The notes under the pieces were generated by a model. That model ran no database searches, was not told the DNA's origin, and saw only the letters and a program-made list of their open reading frames with translations. Made by a program: the position numbers and the translations under genes. Shown here piece by piece: positions 52,807 to 62,524 of a stretch of 64,000 nucleotides of DNA. The stretch lies in assembly GCA_946902875.1 (NCBI GenBank), contig OX336340.1, forward strand, positions 2,215,501 through 2,279,500, given 5' to 3'. This DNA comes from Nematopogon swammerdamellus (Eukaryota; Arthropoda; Insecta; Lepidoptera; Adelidae). Each line of letters opens with the position of its first letter. The stretch's first letter is position 1.

Positions 52807-53198
52807 GTCAGCCTCGGTAGCTCAGTGGCGCGGTTGGTTAGTCAACTGTTATTAAGCAACGCTGAGCGCGGTCAGTGATTGGATGGGTGACCGCTCGACC
52901 GTTGGAGGCTGACCGTGGTTCGGATTCCACGTTAAACTGTAGGTCCCTTCCCTTCTTACCTTACTAGGTGGTAGGGTTTATCCCGGCCGGTTTGGTACCA
53001 CCGCACTGAACGAAACGTCGGTCGAAACGGCTATGTAAATAGTTCGTGTTTTCCGTCCAGTTTAGTGTAGCCGACATGAAATGAAGGGAAGCACTGACAT
53101 GGCACCTAGTTCACCCTGTGTTATGGGCTGACATCACGGATGTTGTAGGTGATGTAGCCAACCGTGTCAGCTTCCATAAAAAAAAAAAAAAAAAAAAA
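52807..53198 (+). mobile_element. SINE family B, full length reference copy
   Basis: The head is 52807-52913: GTCAGCCTC pairs with GAGGCTGAC near 52905-52913 (9 bp). The A-box-like TAGCTCAGTGG is at 52818-52828. The 5S-like TTAAGCAACGCTGAGCGCGG continues to GGATGGGTGACCGC (52852-52894). The B-box-like GGTTCGGATTCC is at 52917-52928. The body shares about 150 bp with SINE A. The tail is an A-run of about 20. These boxes predict Pol III transcription. Confidence 0.9.
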
Positions 53199-53274
53199 CG
53201 TGAGTCGTGCTTGCTTCTGAAAAATGTTTTTGGGGTAATTCTATGTAACTATCTATTTATCCTCCAAGGTCTTT

Positions 53275-53425
53275 TTTAAGGTTCCGTATCCGTCGTAGGG
53301 GATTCTATTACCATAGTTTACTATTACTAAGCCTACGCCGCCGTGTGTCTGTCTGTCCGTCTGTCCGAGGGCTGTACCCCTTGAACCGTAATACGTAGCT
53401 CGTTCAAAGTTTCACAGAATGTGTT
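53275..53425 (+). mobile_element. Family D 5' fragment
   Basis: AAGGTTCCGTATCCGTCG, CGCCGTGTGTCTGTCTGTCC and CTTGAACCGTAATACG; cut before the middle. Confidence 0.75.
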
Positions 53426-54969
53426 GCACAATGTTCACATGTGTTTATCTTCCAAGAAAAGGAGTCCTAAATTTCTGCTTGCGCACGATAAGGTCACGGC
53501 AACCAGGCTAGACATTTTAAAATCTATGAAAACATATGAACAGCTTTCGCACTGGCCGGCGGCGACCGTAAAGTGATACTATAACGGCATTTAATAAATT
53601 ATTGTCTCCGTGCTGCCGTGCCGCAATCGTGCCGCGGTGCTGCCGTGCCGTTACCGTGCCGTCACGAACACGTCAAGTATGGAGTGCAGACAAAAAATTA
53701 TGAAATACCATTACGTCTTGTGGCTACCATCGCCATCTAGTGCGAAAGCTATTCATATGTTTTTACACGTTTTTGTCTCCACTTCTGCCGTCCAGTGGTC
53801 GTGCCGTTGTGTTGCCATGCCGTGGTGGTTGTTCATGACCGCATAACGGAAACAGTGCAGACAAAAACTGCGAAGTCATTATATCGTTACGGTAGCCGTT
53901 GACTGCGATGCGATGATCATTTTACAGTACTTTTTAGTGAAAATCTATTTTTCAAGATTTGGGGGATGGTTAATGTCCGCCTTTATTAAATAAAAAATAA
54001 ATTCTAACTCATGAATAAAAATGGGTAGGTTGCATACGTAACTAGTACAATTTTGAACTGCGTGTAGGTAAACTCCAAACACTGAAAGTTCAATGACCTC
54101 AAAAGAAAAAGAGGACTGAATTAGTTCACTGCACTCTCCAGTCTCACTGTCCATCGAGTTTTTATTACAACTTCCCACTTTTGTATGACCACAAAAACAA
54201 CGGAATTTCGATTTGAGTGATAAGGATTTTTTTCTTCTAATAATGAGTACTTTCTATTCCCGAAGTTTCTCAAACCTATCCTGATACACCCTGTATATGG
54301 TTTTATACATTTTTTGTCTCCACTTCTGCCGTGCCGTTGTCGCGACGTTACCGTCGCCGCTCCGTGCCGTTGTCGTCTAGTGGGCAAGCAGCCAAATCTG
54401 CAAGTGTTCACAATCTCCATTCACAGCCTCACCATATTGTATGTGACCCGACGCCGGCGCCGGCTCCGCAGCCCATAATACATTCAGTAAATAGCTTCAT
54501 TATTTCCATCTAAAATACATCTGCTTGACGTACGGCCGCTGCCGCCGCCGCACCGCATAAATAGTGGTCGTTACAGAAATTGAATGCCCTCGTGTCATAA
54601 TTTTCGGAGACCAAAAGAAATGAATAGCCAGAAATGACATTGTCGTTCATTGCATTAACCTTCATATCAACATTTGGTCTGCACGCACTACATTTGTATC
54701 AGACAAAAGTTACGTGAGTAAACAAGCGGCCTACTTAACAAAATATTATATATATGTATATAAGATGGAGCGTTGACGTCGCCCGAGCCACAACAACTAC
54801 GGCGGCGAGGGCGACGTCCACCATCGGCCAGCTTGGGGTCATCGGGACCTCGCGTCCCGTCTAGTGCCCCCGCTACCGGTGGTGCAGTGCACCCATAAGG
54901 CGACGCGCGCGCGAATATGAAGACGTTTAAAAGAGATGCGCAACGACGACGTCGCCGTGCAGTCCGGCC
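53426..54969. other. No gene; CCGTGCCG-rich repeats
   Basis: Three related segments, 53595-53770, 53775-53880 and 54305-54390, share TTTTTGTCTCCACTTCTGCCGT and CGTGCCGTTG. A fourth is at 61195-61295. They look like one interspersed repeat of unknown type. Two end near (T/C)GTCTAGTG(C/G)G. The remainder is unassigned, with a GC-rich part at 54780-54960. Confidence 0.5.
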
Positions 54970-55068
54970 GATACGGAGCTCTCCGAGATGGTGGTGGTGG
55001 TGGCCTACGTGTCTAGTACCACCACGCATCGCTCGAAGCTAGTCTCGCGTCGTCTCGGAGAGCTCCGT
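54970..55068. repeat. 17-bp-arm inverted repeat in GC-rich DNA
   Basis: TACGGAGCTCTCCGAGA at 54970 is perfectly inverted at 55052-55068. The spacer carries (GGT)n and GTCTAGTACC. Function unknown. Confidence 0.75.
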
Positions 55069-55479
55069 AGCCACGGCCTGCACCCGCCAGCGCGCTTGGA
55101 GACTTGTCTCTTGCCACCTGGCGGTATTACCGTTTTTATTTTATTTAATTTGGTATTAATTTTGTATATTTTTGTAACTTTTAGTAGGTATAACACATGT
55201 AAAATTAATATAAATTAAATGTAAAAACGTGAAATAAAGGAAATATACCTGCATATTTGTAATTTCATCTTGTACATTTTTATGTTACCTCTTCTGTTAC
55301 CTATATAAATAAATATAAAATTAAATTAATTATCTAATTAAATTAAAAAAAATACATAAAGTTTCTCGCACTGTTCCTCCGGATAGATTATTATGCTAGA
55401 CGGGACAAAATATTATGACCAACAATACTGAATATGTGAAGTTGTGTGTTCTTCATGGCGAAATAAATATCTGAATCTA
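55069..55479. other. No gene seen
   Basis: AT-rich, including the low-copy repeat shared with 38265-38355. Confidence 0.4.
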
Positions 55480-56705
55480 CATACAGACGTACATACCATC
55501 ACGCTTTATCCCGACAGACGAGGTAAACAGAGTAATCGGTATTGTACTGCAAGAACTCGGGTAAATTGCCACACAATACCGACCACCACGTTTAGAAAAC
55601 AATATCAAGCAAAACAATATCAACCAAAACAAGTAAGTTACTTACAGTTAGTTACCACAGTCCTATTGCAGGACTGTGGAAGTACCGTATCAAGGTGAGA
55701 GATGGCTGGCCTGTCACCCTTTAGCAAATTCAAATTCAAATTCAAAAAGTTTTATTGCAAACAAATTTAAAAACAGAAAACATAAAAGAAAAAAAAAACA
55801 TAATAAAAACTAAAATAATTAAATACTTATAACAAAAAAAGAACATTAAAAAGAAAAACAATACATTGTTCGCAAAAGGGATGTGGCACAGCTCTTATTC
55901 CTACGGCGAACCATAGGAACGCTGATTTTAAGCCTAACCCTAATATGTTGACATAATTTCGACTACTTACTAAGAAACTTATTTTAAAAACGTAAAAAGA
56001 TCAAAACCAAAAAAAAAATACATAAAAATGGGAAAATAAAAAAAAGGAAAAAAGGAAGAAAGTGACGAGTGTGGGTTATAGTGAGAACAAACAAAAAAAA
56101 AAAAACAAAAAAACAAACAAACAAAACAAAACATAAAAATAAAATTGAGGACCGTGATTAATAAATATCATGTTAGCCTCCTTTTTGTACTGACAGTAAG
56201 TGTAATTTAAGTTTATGTTTAAAATTGATATCAGACCTTATTAACTTTATTGGTGGTGGAATGTTGTTCCAGCACTTGGAAGCCGCGTATCTAAAGGATC
56301 CTTCAAAGGCGGCTCCGTGCTGCTTTGGAACAATGAGTAGAGTGCCAGCACCTCGTGTGCCGTGAGCGTGTTTTGCACCTGCCCACTCAAGCTTCTCCCA
56401 TAGTAACTCTGGAGCATGAGTATTAACAATTCGGTGAAGCTGGCTGGCAAGGTGCAGCGCACGTCTATTGTTCATATTTAGTACATTAAATTTATTTAGA
56501 TACGGAGTAATATTATGCTGTCTTCTACCAATGGGTCTGCAGAATCTCATGCAGGCATTTTGTACACGTTGTATTTTTTTCTGTGTTTTCTTGTAAATAC
56601 ACGGCACGGCATCTCTTATATTCTTTAGTCGCCTTTTCCAACATGTACGGGGAGATATGCAGCGAGCTTATTATTTTCAAATACCGGGCCGCACACGTAC
56701 TATCG
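55480..56705 (-). mobile_element. Family C split by a LINE
   Basis: The minus-strand C copy is found as 55480-55726 (ATCCCGACAGACGAGG ... CTGTCACCCTTTAGCA) and about 56598-56705 (CGGCATCTC ... GCAGCGAGCTTATTATT). The LINE between them is in the same orientation. Confidence 0.75.
55727..56597 (-). pseudogene. 5'-truncated LINE, CR1/Jockey-like C-terminus
   Basis: The minus strand encodes IQRVQNACMRFCRPIGRR, NNRRALHLASQLHRIV and FRYAASKCWNNIPPPIKL, a typical C-terminal end of CR1/L2/Jockey RT proteins, with a stop near 56173. The 3' UTR is T/A-rich and ends in (TTTGAA)3-like repeats at 55727-55746 (on its own strand), a known style of LINE 3' end. It is inserted into family C. No RT core remains. 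Confidence 0.8.
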
Positions 56706-56930
56706 GAGAGTAGAAACTGAACCTTCGACAACTTAATGGCTCTTCTAGGCATATAATTCTCTTCGGAGGCCGTTAAGGTGACCCTTCGCCGAGGTCGCGT
56801 CGAACGACTCTTGGTGTCATTAACGGGGTTGAAAGAGCACGAACTTCGGTTTTAGCTCTATACTGTCGGATACTTATATGGAATTTTAGGACAATCGCAT
56901 AGGAACTGACGTTTTTATCTAACCTGAAAT
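56706..56930. other. No gene seen
   Basis: Unassigned sequence. Confidence 0.4.
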
Positions 56931-57245
56931 GGTTGGCTACATCACTTTATTTTTTATGTAAACCAGCATGGGTGGCTGTGCCGAGGGACCAATGGTGCAG
57001 TCGACAGAGCCAAAATCACCTCTCCTCGCGAAACCACGCTCAGTTAGGTGCCATGCCAGCAGATTTGCGACTGTTGCTACATCACTTGTAAACCTAGGTA
57101 CCCAGTCAGCGCTTCCTTTGGTATACGTGTCGGTTACACTAAACTGGACGGAAAAAACGAACATTTACGTAGCCGCTTCGACCGACCTTTAATTCAGTGT
57201 GGTGGTATCAATCCGGTCGGGTTAAACCCTATCACCTATTAATGC
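56931..57245 (-). mobile_element. SINE family B split by a LINE 3' end
   Basis: The B tail side (GGTTGGCTACATCAC) and B body (AACTGGACGG, TTCAGTGTGGTGG) surround a 128-bp insert at 56948-57075. GCTACATCACTT is duplicated at 56936-56947 and 57076-57087. The insert matches the 3' UTR of the 27623 LINE. Confidence 0.8.
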
Positions 57246-57718
57246 TCACAAAGGGACTAGAATCATTGTACTACAGGTGAATAATCGGTTCCCTTAGCCT
57301 GTTTTATAGGTACTACCAATGTCGATGCTCCGACGAACTGGCTTCCCTCATCCCTCCTCCTCCGATCCGTAACCGCCATACCCGTCCTCTTCACCGCCGT
57401 CCTCCACACATCTATTGACTGCACCTTTGGTCCCACGACTCTGCCATAAATGCGGTTTTTTTTTTTTATGGAACTTAGTTTTTATATTAAAAAAGGTACT
57501 AGGTACTTATTCCGTGGTTTTAATCATTTGAATCTATACTATAGCATTTGAATCTCAAACATCAAAGGTTTACTGTAAGAAATCTCTGTAAGGAAAAAAA
57601 TTTTTGTCTGTAAAGTCGGTTTACGGACGATAGTTTTACGTGATAACGTCATAAAGAAACACAGCTATAAGAATTGCCGTATTTTTTCGTACGGCACCCC
57701 TATCGCTGCCGTACGCCG
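57246..57718. other. No gene seen
   Basis: A CT-rich part (57335-57430) and AT-rich remainder. A T-run with ATGGAACTTAG near 57460 resembles a B tail only. Confidence 0.4.
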
Positions 57719-57860
57719 TACATTTGTCGATTTCTAGCCTCGATTACCGTACGATACGGCAATTACCGTACGTTTGGCAACACTGCCGCTACATTTGTCG
57801 ATTTCTAGCCTCGATTACCGTACGATACGGCAATTACCGTACTTTTGGCAACACTGCCGC
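57719..57860. repeat. 71-bp tandem duplication
   Basis: TACATTTGTCGATTTCTAGCC starts at 57719 and 57790; the copies differ by one or two bases. Both contain GTACGATACGGC. Confidence 0.93.
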
Positions 57861-57876
57861 TTGGGCCGATTGTGCC

Positions 57877-58090
57877 TCTCTATCGCTTGTTACGCGCTCT
57901 GGCTTGCACACACAGGCTCGATGGAACGTGGCACTTTTTCGTGCGTGCAGCCGGTGTTCATCAATTTATGAGACGTTATCACGTCTCTATCGCTTGTTAC
58001 GCGCTCTCGCTTGCACACACAGGCTCAGATGGAACGTGACACTTTTTCGTGCGTGCAGACGGTGTTCATCAATTTATAAGACGTTATCAC
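57877..58090. repeat. 107-bp tandem duplication
   Basis: TCTCTATCGCTTGTTACGCG starts at 57877 and 57984; the copies differ by a few bases. Open frames across it are by-products. Confidence 0.93.
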
Positions 58091-59399
58091 GTCAAAAAAA
58101 AAGCCAGTGTGTGCAGTACCTATTTTCAGATTAGCCCCCCCGAAGCAAATCTCATGTGCCAACTGAGAGTCCCACTCAATCTTCGTTAGTTCGCGGGACA
58201 TCGGCGGCGCGGGGAGGCGCTTCCGTCGAAATACTCTTCGAGCAGTCTTCGGAATTAACGGAATTGCTAGCTAATTAAGTTACCGCCCGTTAAGTGTATA
58301 AGTCTCTCGAGCCGGGGAATATAAATCCAGCATATTTAGGAGTTCTGTACCAAAATGGTAAAACTGAATCCTTAAGAGGTTTCTATAGGACATTAAACGA
58401 AAATTGTTATATTTTTTAAAACTTCAAGCAAAAATTTAGTTCCATGAAGTACATAATATGAAAAAAAAAATTTTTACTAGGTAATATGTACTAAACACTG
58501 AAGCAGACTTTTTAAATTTACAGTATTTTTTCATGGTGAAAAAAAGTTTCTGAATGTGACTCTATTTTAATTTCTTATGTCGAGCTAGCTCCATACCGGA
58601 TAATTATTTTGGAATAAAATTTACGTCATTATATAGGGAATTTAATTTTCTAGACACTAAAGCAGCATTATTTGAAAAAAGCAATCCTAATAATTTTTGA
58701 ACAAACAAAAACTACAAAATTCACGATATAAACGCGCGCACTGCCGTCCGATTGCTCAGTACGCCGAAATTGCATTTTTGTTTTGTCATATGAATCCTCT
58801 TAAATCCTTATAGTGAGACCTCGTTTTCCTTCATTCCGTTTGTCCGTCTGTCTGTCTGCACGTCACAATGTCACAACTGCTACTGTAAACATTAATTGAA
58901 TTTACGCAACAGGGGCAACTCGGGTTTTGGGTACGGTGGGGGAGTCGGCGAAGATGGAAGAAATTTATTTTATTATAAAAATTATAAGTATATAATTATA
59001 AAAAAGACATTAATGCTATACGTTAACATAATACATACAATATATTGAAAAAAATAATAAAAAAAAGAATAAAAATTATTGAAATATTTATATATTTTTA
59101 GAGGCATTAATAATATTTTTAATCTTTAAACTACTTCGAATAAAAGTATGCCATCTTCCCCATCTCCCCCACCCATCCCCCACCCCTAATACGTACATAT
59201 ATCCGAATCGTAGGGGTATACATTTCTGAAAACAAGCATACAAAGATTTCCATAAATATTTAAATAATATTATGCATTATTAAGAATACGTTACTTCGAT
59301 TAAATCTATAATTTCATACATTCTGAAAAATAAAAAAATATTATGCAATATCTAATACGTTCTGAATGTATAAGTAGTGAATTTACGGTGTGAAATGAA
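58091..59399. other. No gene seen
   Basis: A GC-rich patch (58190-58230), then long AT-rich sequence. A GTCCGTCTGTCTGTCTG tract near 58850 hints at an old family D or Helitron relic. Confidence 0.4.
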
Positions 59400-59575
59400 A
59401 TGAAAGTGTAGCCGGCACGGCCGAAGGGAAGCACTGACATGGCACCTAGTTCACCAAGGTATTATGAGCTGACATCACGGATGTAGTAGGTGATGTATCC
59501 AACGGTGTCAGTTTCCATAAGAAAAAAAAAACCCTCGGCGCATAAAGTGCTATCATGCTTGACCGGTTTTTTTTT
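59400..59575 (+). mobile_element. SINE family B 3' part and family D end
   Basis: 59403-59530 carries GTGTAGCCGGCACGGCCG to GTCAGTTTCCATAAG and an A-run. It is followed by CCCTCGGCGCATAAAG...GACCGGTTTTTTTT, a diverged family D end. Confidence 0.7.
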
Positions 59576-60199
59576 TATTTACGACAGACGAATAAAGCTG
59601 CCCTGTTGCGTAATAATAAAAAGGCTTAGACGTAGTGTATAAAAGAATATATTTTATGGGTGTCTTTACGACATGTTTTTTGCGATTCCGCGCGCGCCGA
59701 CGAGCCTCTCCTATATCATTCTATCATATGCTCCACTTAGCCTTATTTCAGCGGAATCCTTTTTCGTCGGATCGATGAGTTTGTGAGCATCGGCGGCGGG
59801 TCTGTTGAGGGCCTCGACGCATACCGAGTCTACATCGCAGTAAATAATATTTTATTGAACTGTTTTATTAATATAATTTTATTTTCGAAAATTATACTAC
59901 ATTGTAGTATGTTAAATATACCTACTAACATAATGATGTTGATAAAAAATATGTCTCAAAGTTTGACAAAGGCTGTTTACACCTGATACACTTAATTTTA
60001 ATAAGTCCTTGTAGTCAGAATTCTCATCAAAATTATTAATCTTGCTTTCAAGCTGCGTTTTCGGTAGATTGTAGGCGATGTTGTTATGTGGCTAGTCACT
60101 AAAGTACTTGTGATAATATGTATAAAAAAAATACCCTGCGAAGTTTCTGGTCGGTTCTTCTTCGTGGGTGTAATCGAACCGGATAGAACAAATTGTGAC
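59576..60199. other. No gene seen
   Basis: Unassigned. The open frame at 59783-59986 shows no domain. Confidence 0.4.
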
Positions 60200-60345
60200 A
60201 AGTTCAAGGTGACCGTGCCAAGGTGAGAGGTGGGCCCTCTAGCACGGCACTTGTACTAAGGCAGTCGCCTTTTACGGCATGCACAGGGAGATATGCAGTG
60301 GGGCTATTCTTTTTAAGTACCGACCCCACACGGTATAATATCGAA
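60200..60345 (-). mobile_element. Family C 5' part, inverted
   Basis: GACCGTGCCAAGGTGAGAGG to TTTTTAAGTACCGACCCCAC is the first part of C on the minus strand, head-to-head with the next copy. Confidence 0.8.
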
Positions 60346-60362
60346 AGACCATTTTATATACT

Positions 60363-60690
60363 ACTGTGTGTGGCCGGTACTGAAGAATAGCCCCACTGCA
60401 TCTCTTTCCATGCATGTCGTAAAACGCGACTAAGGGATAAGGACAAGATGCCGTGCATAAGGGCGACAGGCTAGCCACCTCTCACCTTGGCGCGGTCTTT
60501 CCACCGAGTCATGCAGCAGGTGGGCCTTCGTGCCTTACTTGCTGCCTGATAGTTATCTTGTCCGTATACTTTGCTAAACGTGATGGTCGGTGTTGTGATG
60601 TAATTTACAAGAGGACTTTCAGCACAACACCGATTACTCTGCTTACCCCTATTGTCGGGATATGGCGTGTGATGTGTGTGTGTGTGTGTG
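60363..60690 (+). mobile_element. Family C, full length
   Basis: GTGTGGCCGGTACTGAAG to GTCGGGATATGGCGTG and a (TG)n tail. It includes the terminal hairpin GTGTTGTGATG / TTCAGCACAACACC. Confidence 0.85.
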
Positions 60691-60984
60691 TTAACCATTG
60701 TATATAATGAAAAGTTTTTCGTTGTTTTGACCTACGCTTTTGACGCCTCCGCCGAACAGAGTTTGTTTATTGCTTTGGTTTATTTTAATAGAATTCTCCA
60801 TAATGAGAGCACGGAAATATATATTTTTTTAAATTAATATTTTCTCGAACATGAAATTTGATATTTCTAAGAAAACTCATTAAACCGTCACAGAAAACTC
60901 GTTAAGTGGTCGCCAACACAATTTCGATTACTCTGCTTGCTCGTCAATGCCAGCATTTTCTGGCGGCTCTGGGAAGGGGAGGGT
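60691..60984. other. No gene seen
   Basis: AT-rich; unassigned. Confidence 0.4.
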
Positions 60985-61006
60985 GGGGGGGGGGGGGGGG
61001 GGGGGG
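60985..61006. repeat. G22 homopolymer
   Basis: Twenty-two consecutive G, preceded by GGGAAGGGGAGGGT. It could form G-quadruplexes and is prone to sequencing error. Confidence 0.95.
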
Positions 61007-61604
61007 ATGAAGTGAAGTGAGCTGTTCACATTTTCACAATAATTTCTCAAATAATTTTCAGTAAATAACTCATATGCTGCACTAGAATTTTGCCGGTTCA
61101 GGAAATGATAATGTATTCTTGTTAATTAAAACAAAATTTTAAATGTGTATAATTTCTTGCCGTCGAGTACGAAATCTGATCATAATATGTTTTAATTTCG
61201 TAAATTTTTGTCTCCTCTGCTGCCGTGACGTGGTCGTGACGTTGCCGTTGCCCGTCCGTTACGTTATCGTCTAGTGCGCAAGCAGCCTATGGCTGGTAAG
61301 GCTAGGTAACATCGGAGACATTTTTATGGAATCACCCACTACATCCGTGATTTCAGCCCACAATACCTAAGTGAAAGAAAGAAAGAAAGAAAATATAACA
61401 AAAACCTAAAAGAGAAAAATTGACAGGCGCAGCCTTTGCCGCTACACACCCACTCGTCTCCGAGCTGGGAGTGTGCGGCGCTGAATTTAAGCCTGCCCCA
61501 CACAGTCAATATATTTTTGAGCATGATGCATCTTAGCCTAAATGAACAATACTTAGCCTAAATACGTTAAGTTTTATAACAATAATTATGTTAGTTTACA
61601 ATAA
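61007..61604. other. No gene; small repeat pieces
   Basis: 61195-61295 is one copy of the CCGTGCCG-type repeat. 61320-61375 is a family B tail fragment running into a (GAAA)n run. The rest is unassigned. Confidence 0.5.
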
Positions 61605-62096
61605 GAAAAAAATAGGTAAAAAAACTTTTAAGTTAAACGGTTTTATTAAAAAAAACTAGAAAAAAAACATCAGTTGTACAAAAAACTAGAAAATAATAAG
61701 GACACAACGTACGAAATCGCGCAATACTAGCGTGCTGTCTTCTCATGTCGGATGCCAAAGGGCACATTGTGTCGCTGCGTCAGCGGAATAATTAATAAAT
61801 TGAGACTTTTAACAGACTAATATAAAAACGTGGGGCGCATGTTATTTATTACGCATATTGTACGCCCCACGTTTTTATATTAGTCTGTTAAAAGTCTCAA
61901 TTTATTAATTATTCCGCTGACGCAGCGACACAATGTGCCCTTTGGCATCCGACATGAGAAGACAGCACGCTAGTATTGCGCGATTTCGTACGTTGTGTCC
62001 TTATTATTTTCTAGTTTTTTGTACAACTGATGTTTTTTTTCTAGTTTTTTTTAATAAAACCGTTTAACTTAAAAGTTTTTTTACCTATTTTTTTAT
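61605..62096. repeat. Long palindrome, about 230-bp arms
   Basis: The left arm (61605-61836) and right arm (about 61864-62096) are perfectly inverted up to the outer T/A runs, with a loop of about 25 nt that matches copy 1 except for one base. Both arms lack the same 29-bp block that both arms of copy 1 contain. Confidence 0.97.
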
Positions 62097-62128
62097 TTAC
62101 TCGTTTTTAGTTTGATTTTTGGCTCGTA

Positions 62129-62524
62129 TCATTCATTACGCAAACTCCTCATCCTTTCCAACTCTCTCATTACATCTTTGTTACTCGGTTTCTTACCTGT
62201 CAATTTCTCACAATCAAGCTCCTCAATACATAGCCCTTCTAAAGACTTTACGCGACTCAATGCAACATACGCTTGACCCTCCTCAAATAGTCTGGAGCCC
62301 TAATACACGACAGCATGGTCAACAGGTCTGCCCTGCATTTTATGGACAGTGGAGGCCCATGACATAATTATCGGTAACATCCGTTTCTCAGCTGTTGTAT
62401 AATTAAACTTTGCTGGAAACTGTATGGTTTTAGGATGGATAAGGTGTACGCCGTCCCTTTCAAATTCAATTTGAACAGATGGTATGGCTGTTTCATACAT
62501 TTGCGTTCGACAAGTATGGGACAC
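62129..62524 (-). pseudogene. PIF1/Helitron-type helicase C-terminus, copy 2
   Basis: [22 protein letters not shown] and, after a stop codon at about 62297-62299, [19 protein letters not shown] and LTGKKPSNKD in the same frame. Copy 1 is intact at this stop, and copy 2 is intact at the copy 1 stop. Both therefore decayed independently from an open gene. The upstream boundary is again the minisatellite. Confidence 0.87.

Noticed and set aside
52852..52894. 5S rRNA gene
   Set aside because: Only the internal-promoter part matches. The rest of the transcript is a SINE body with an A-tail, and several dispersed copies exist.
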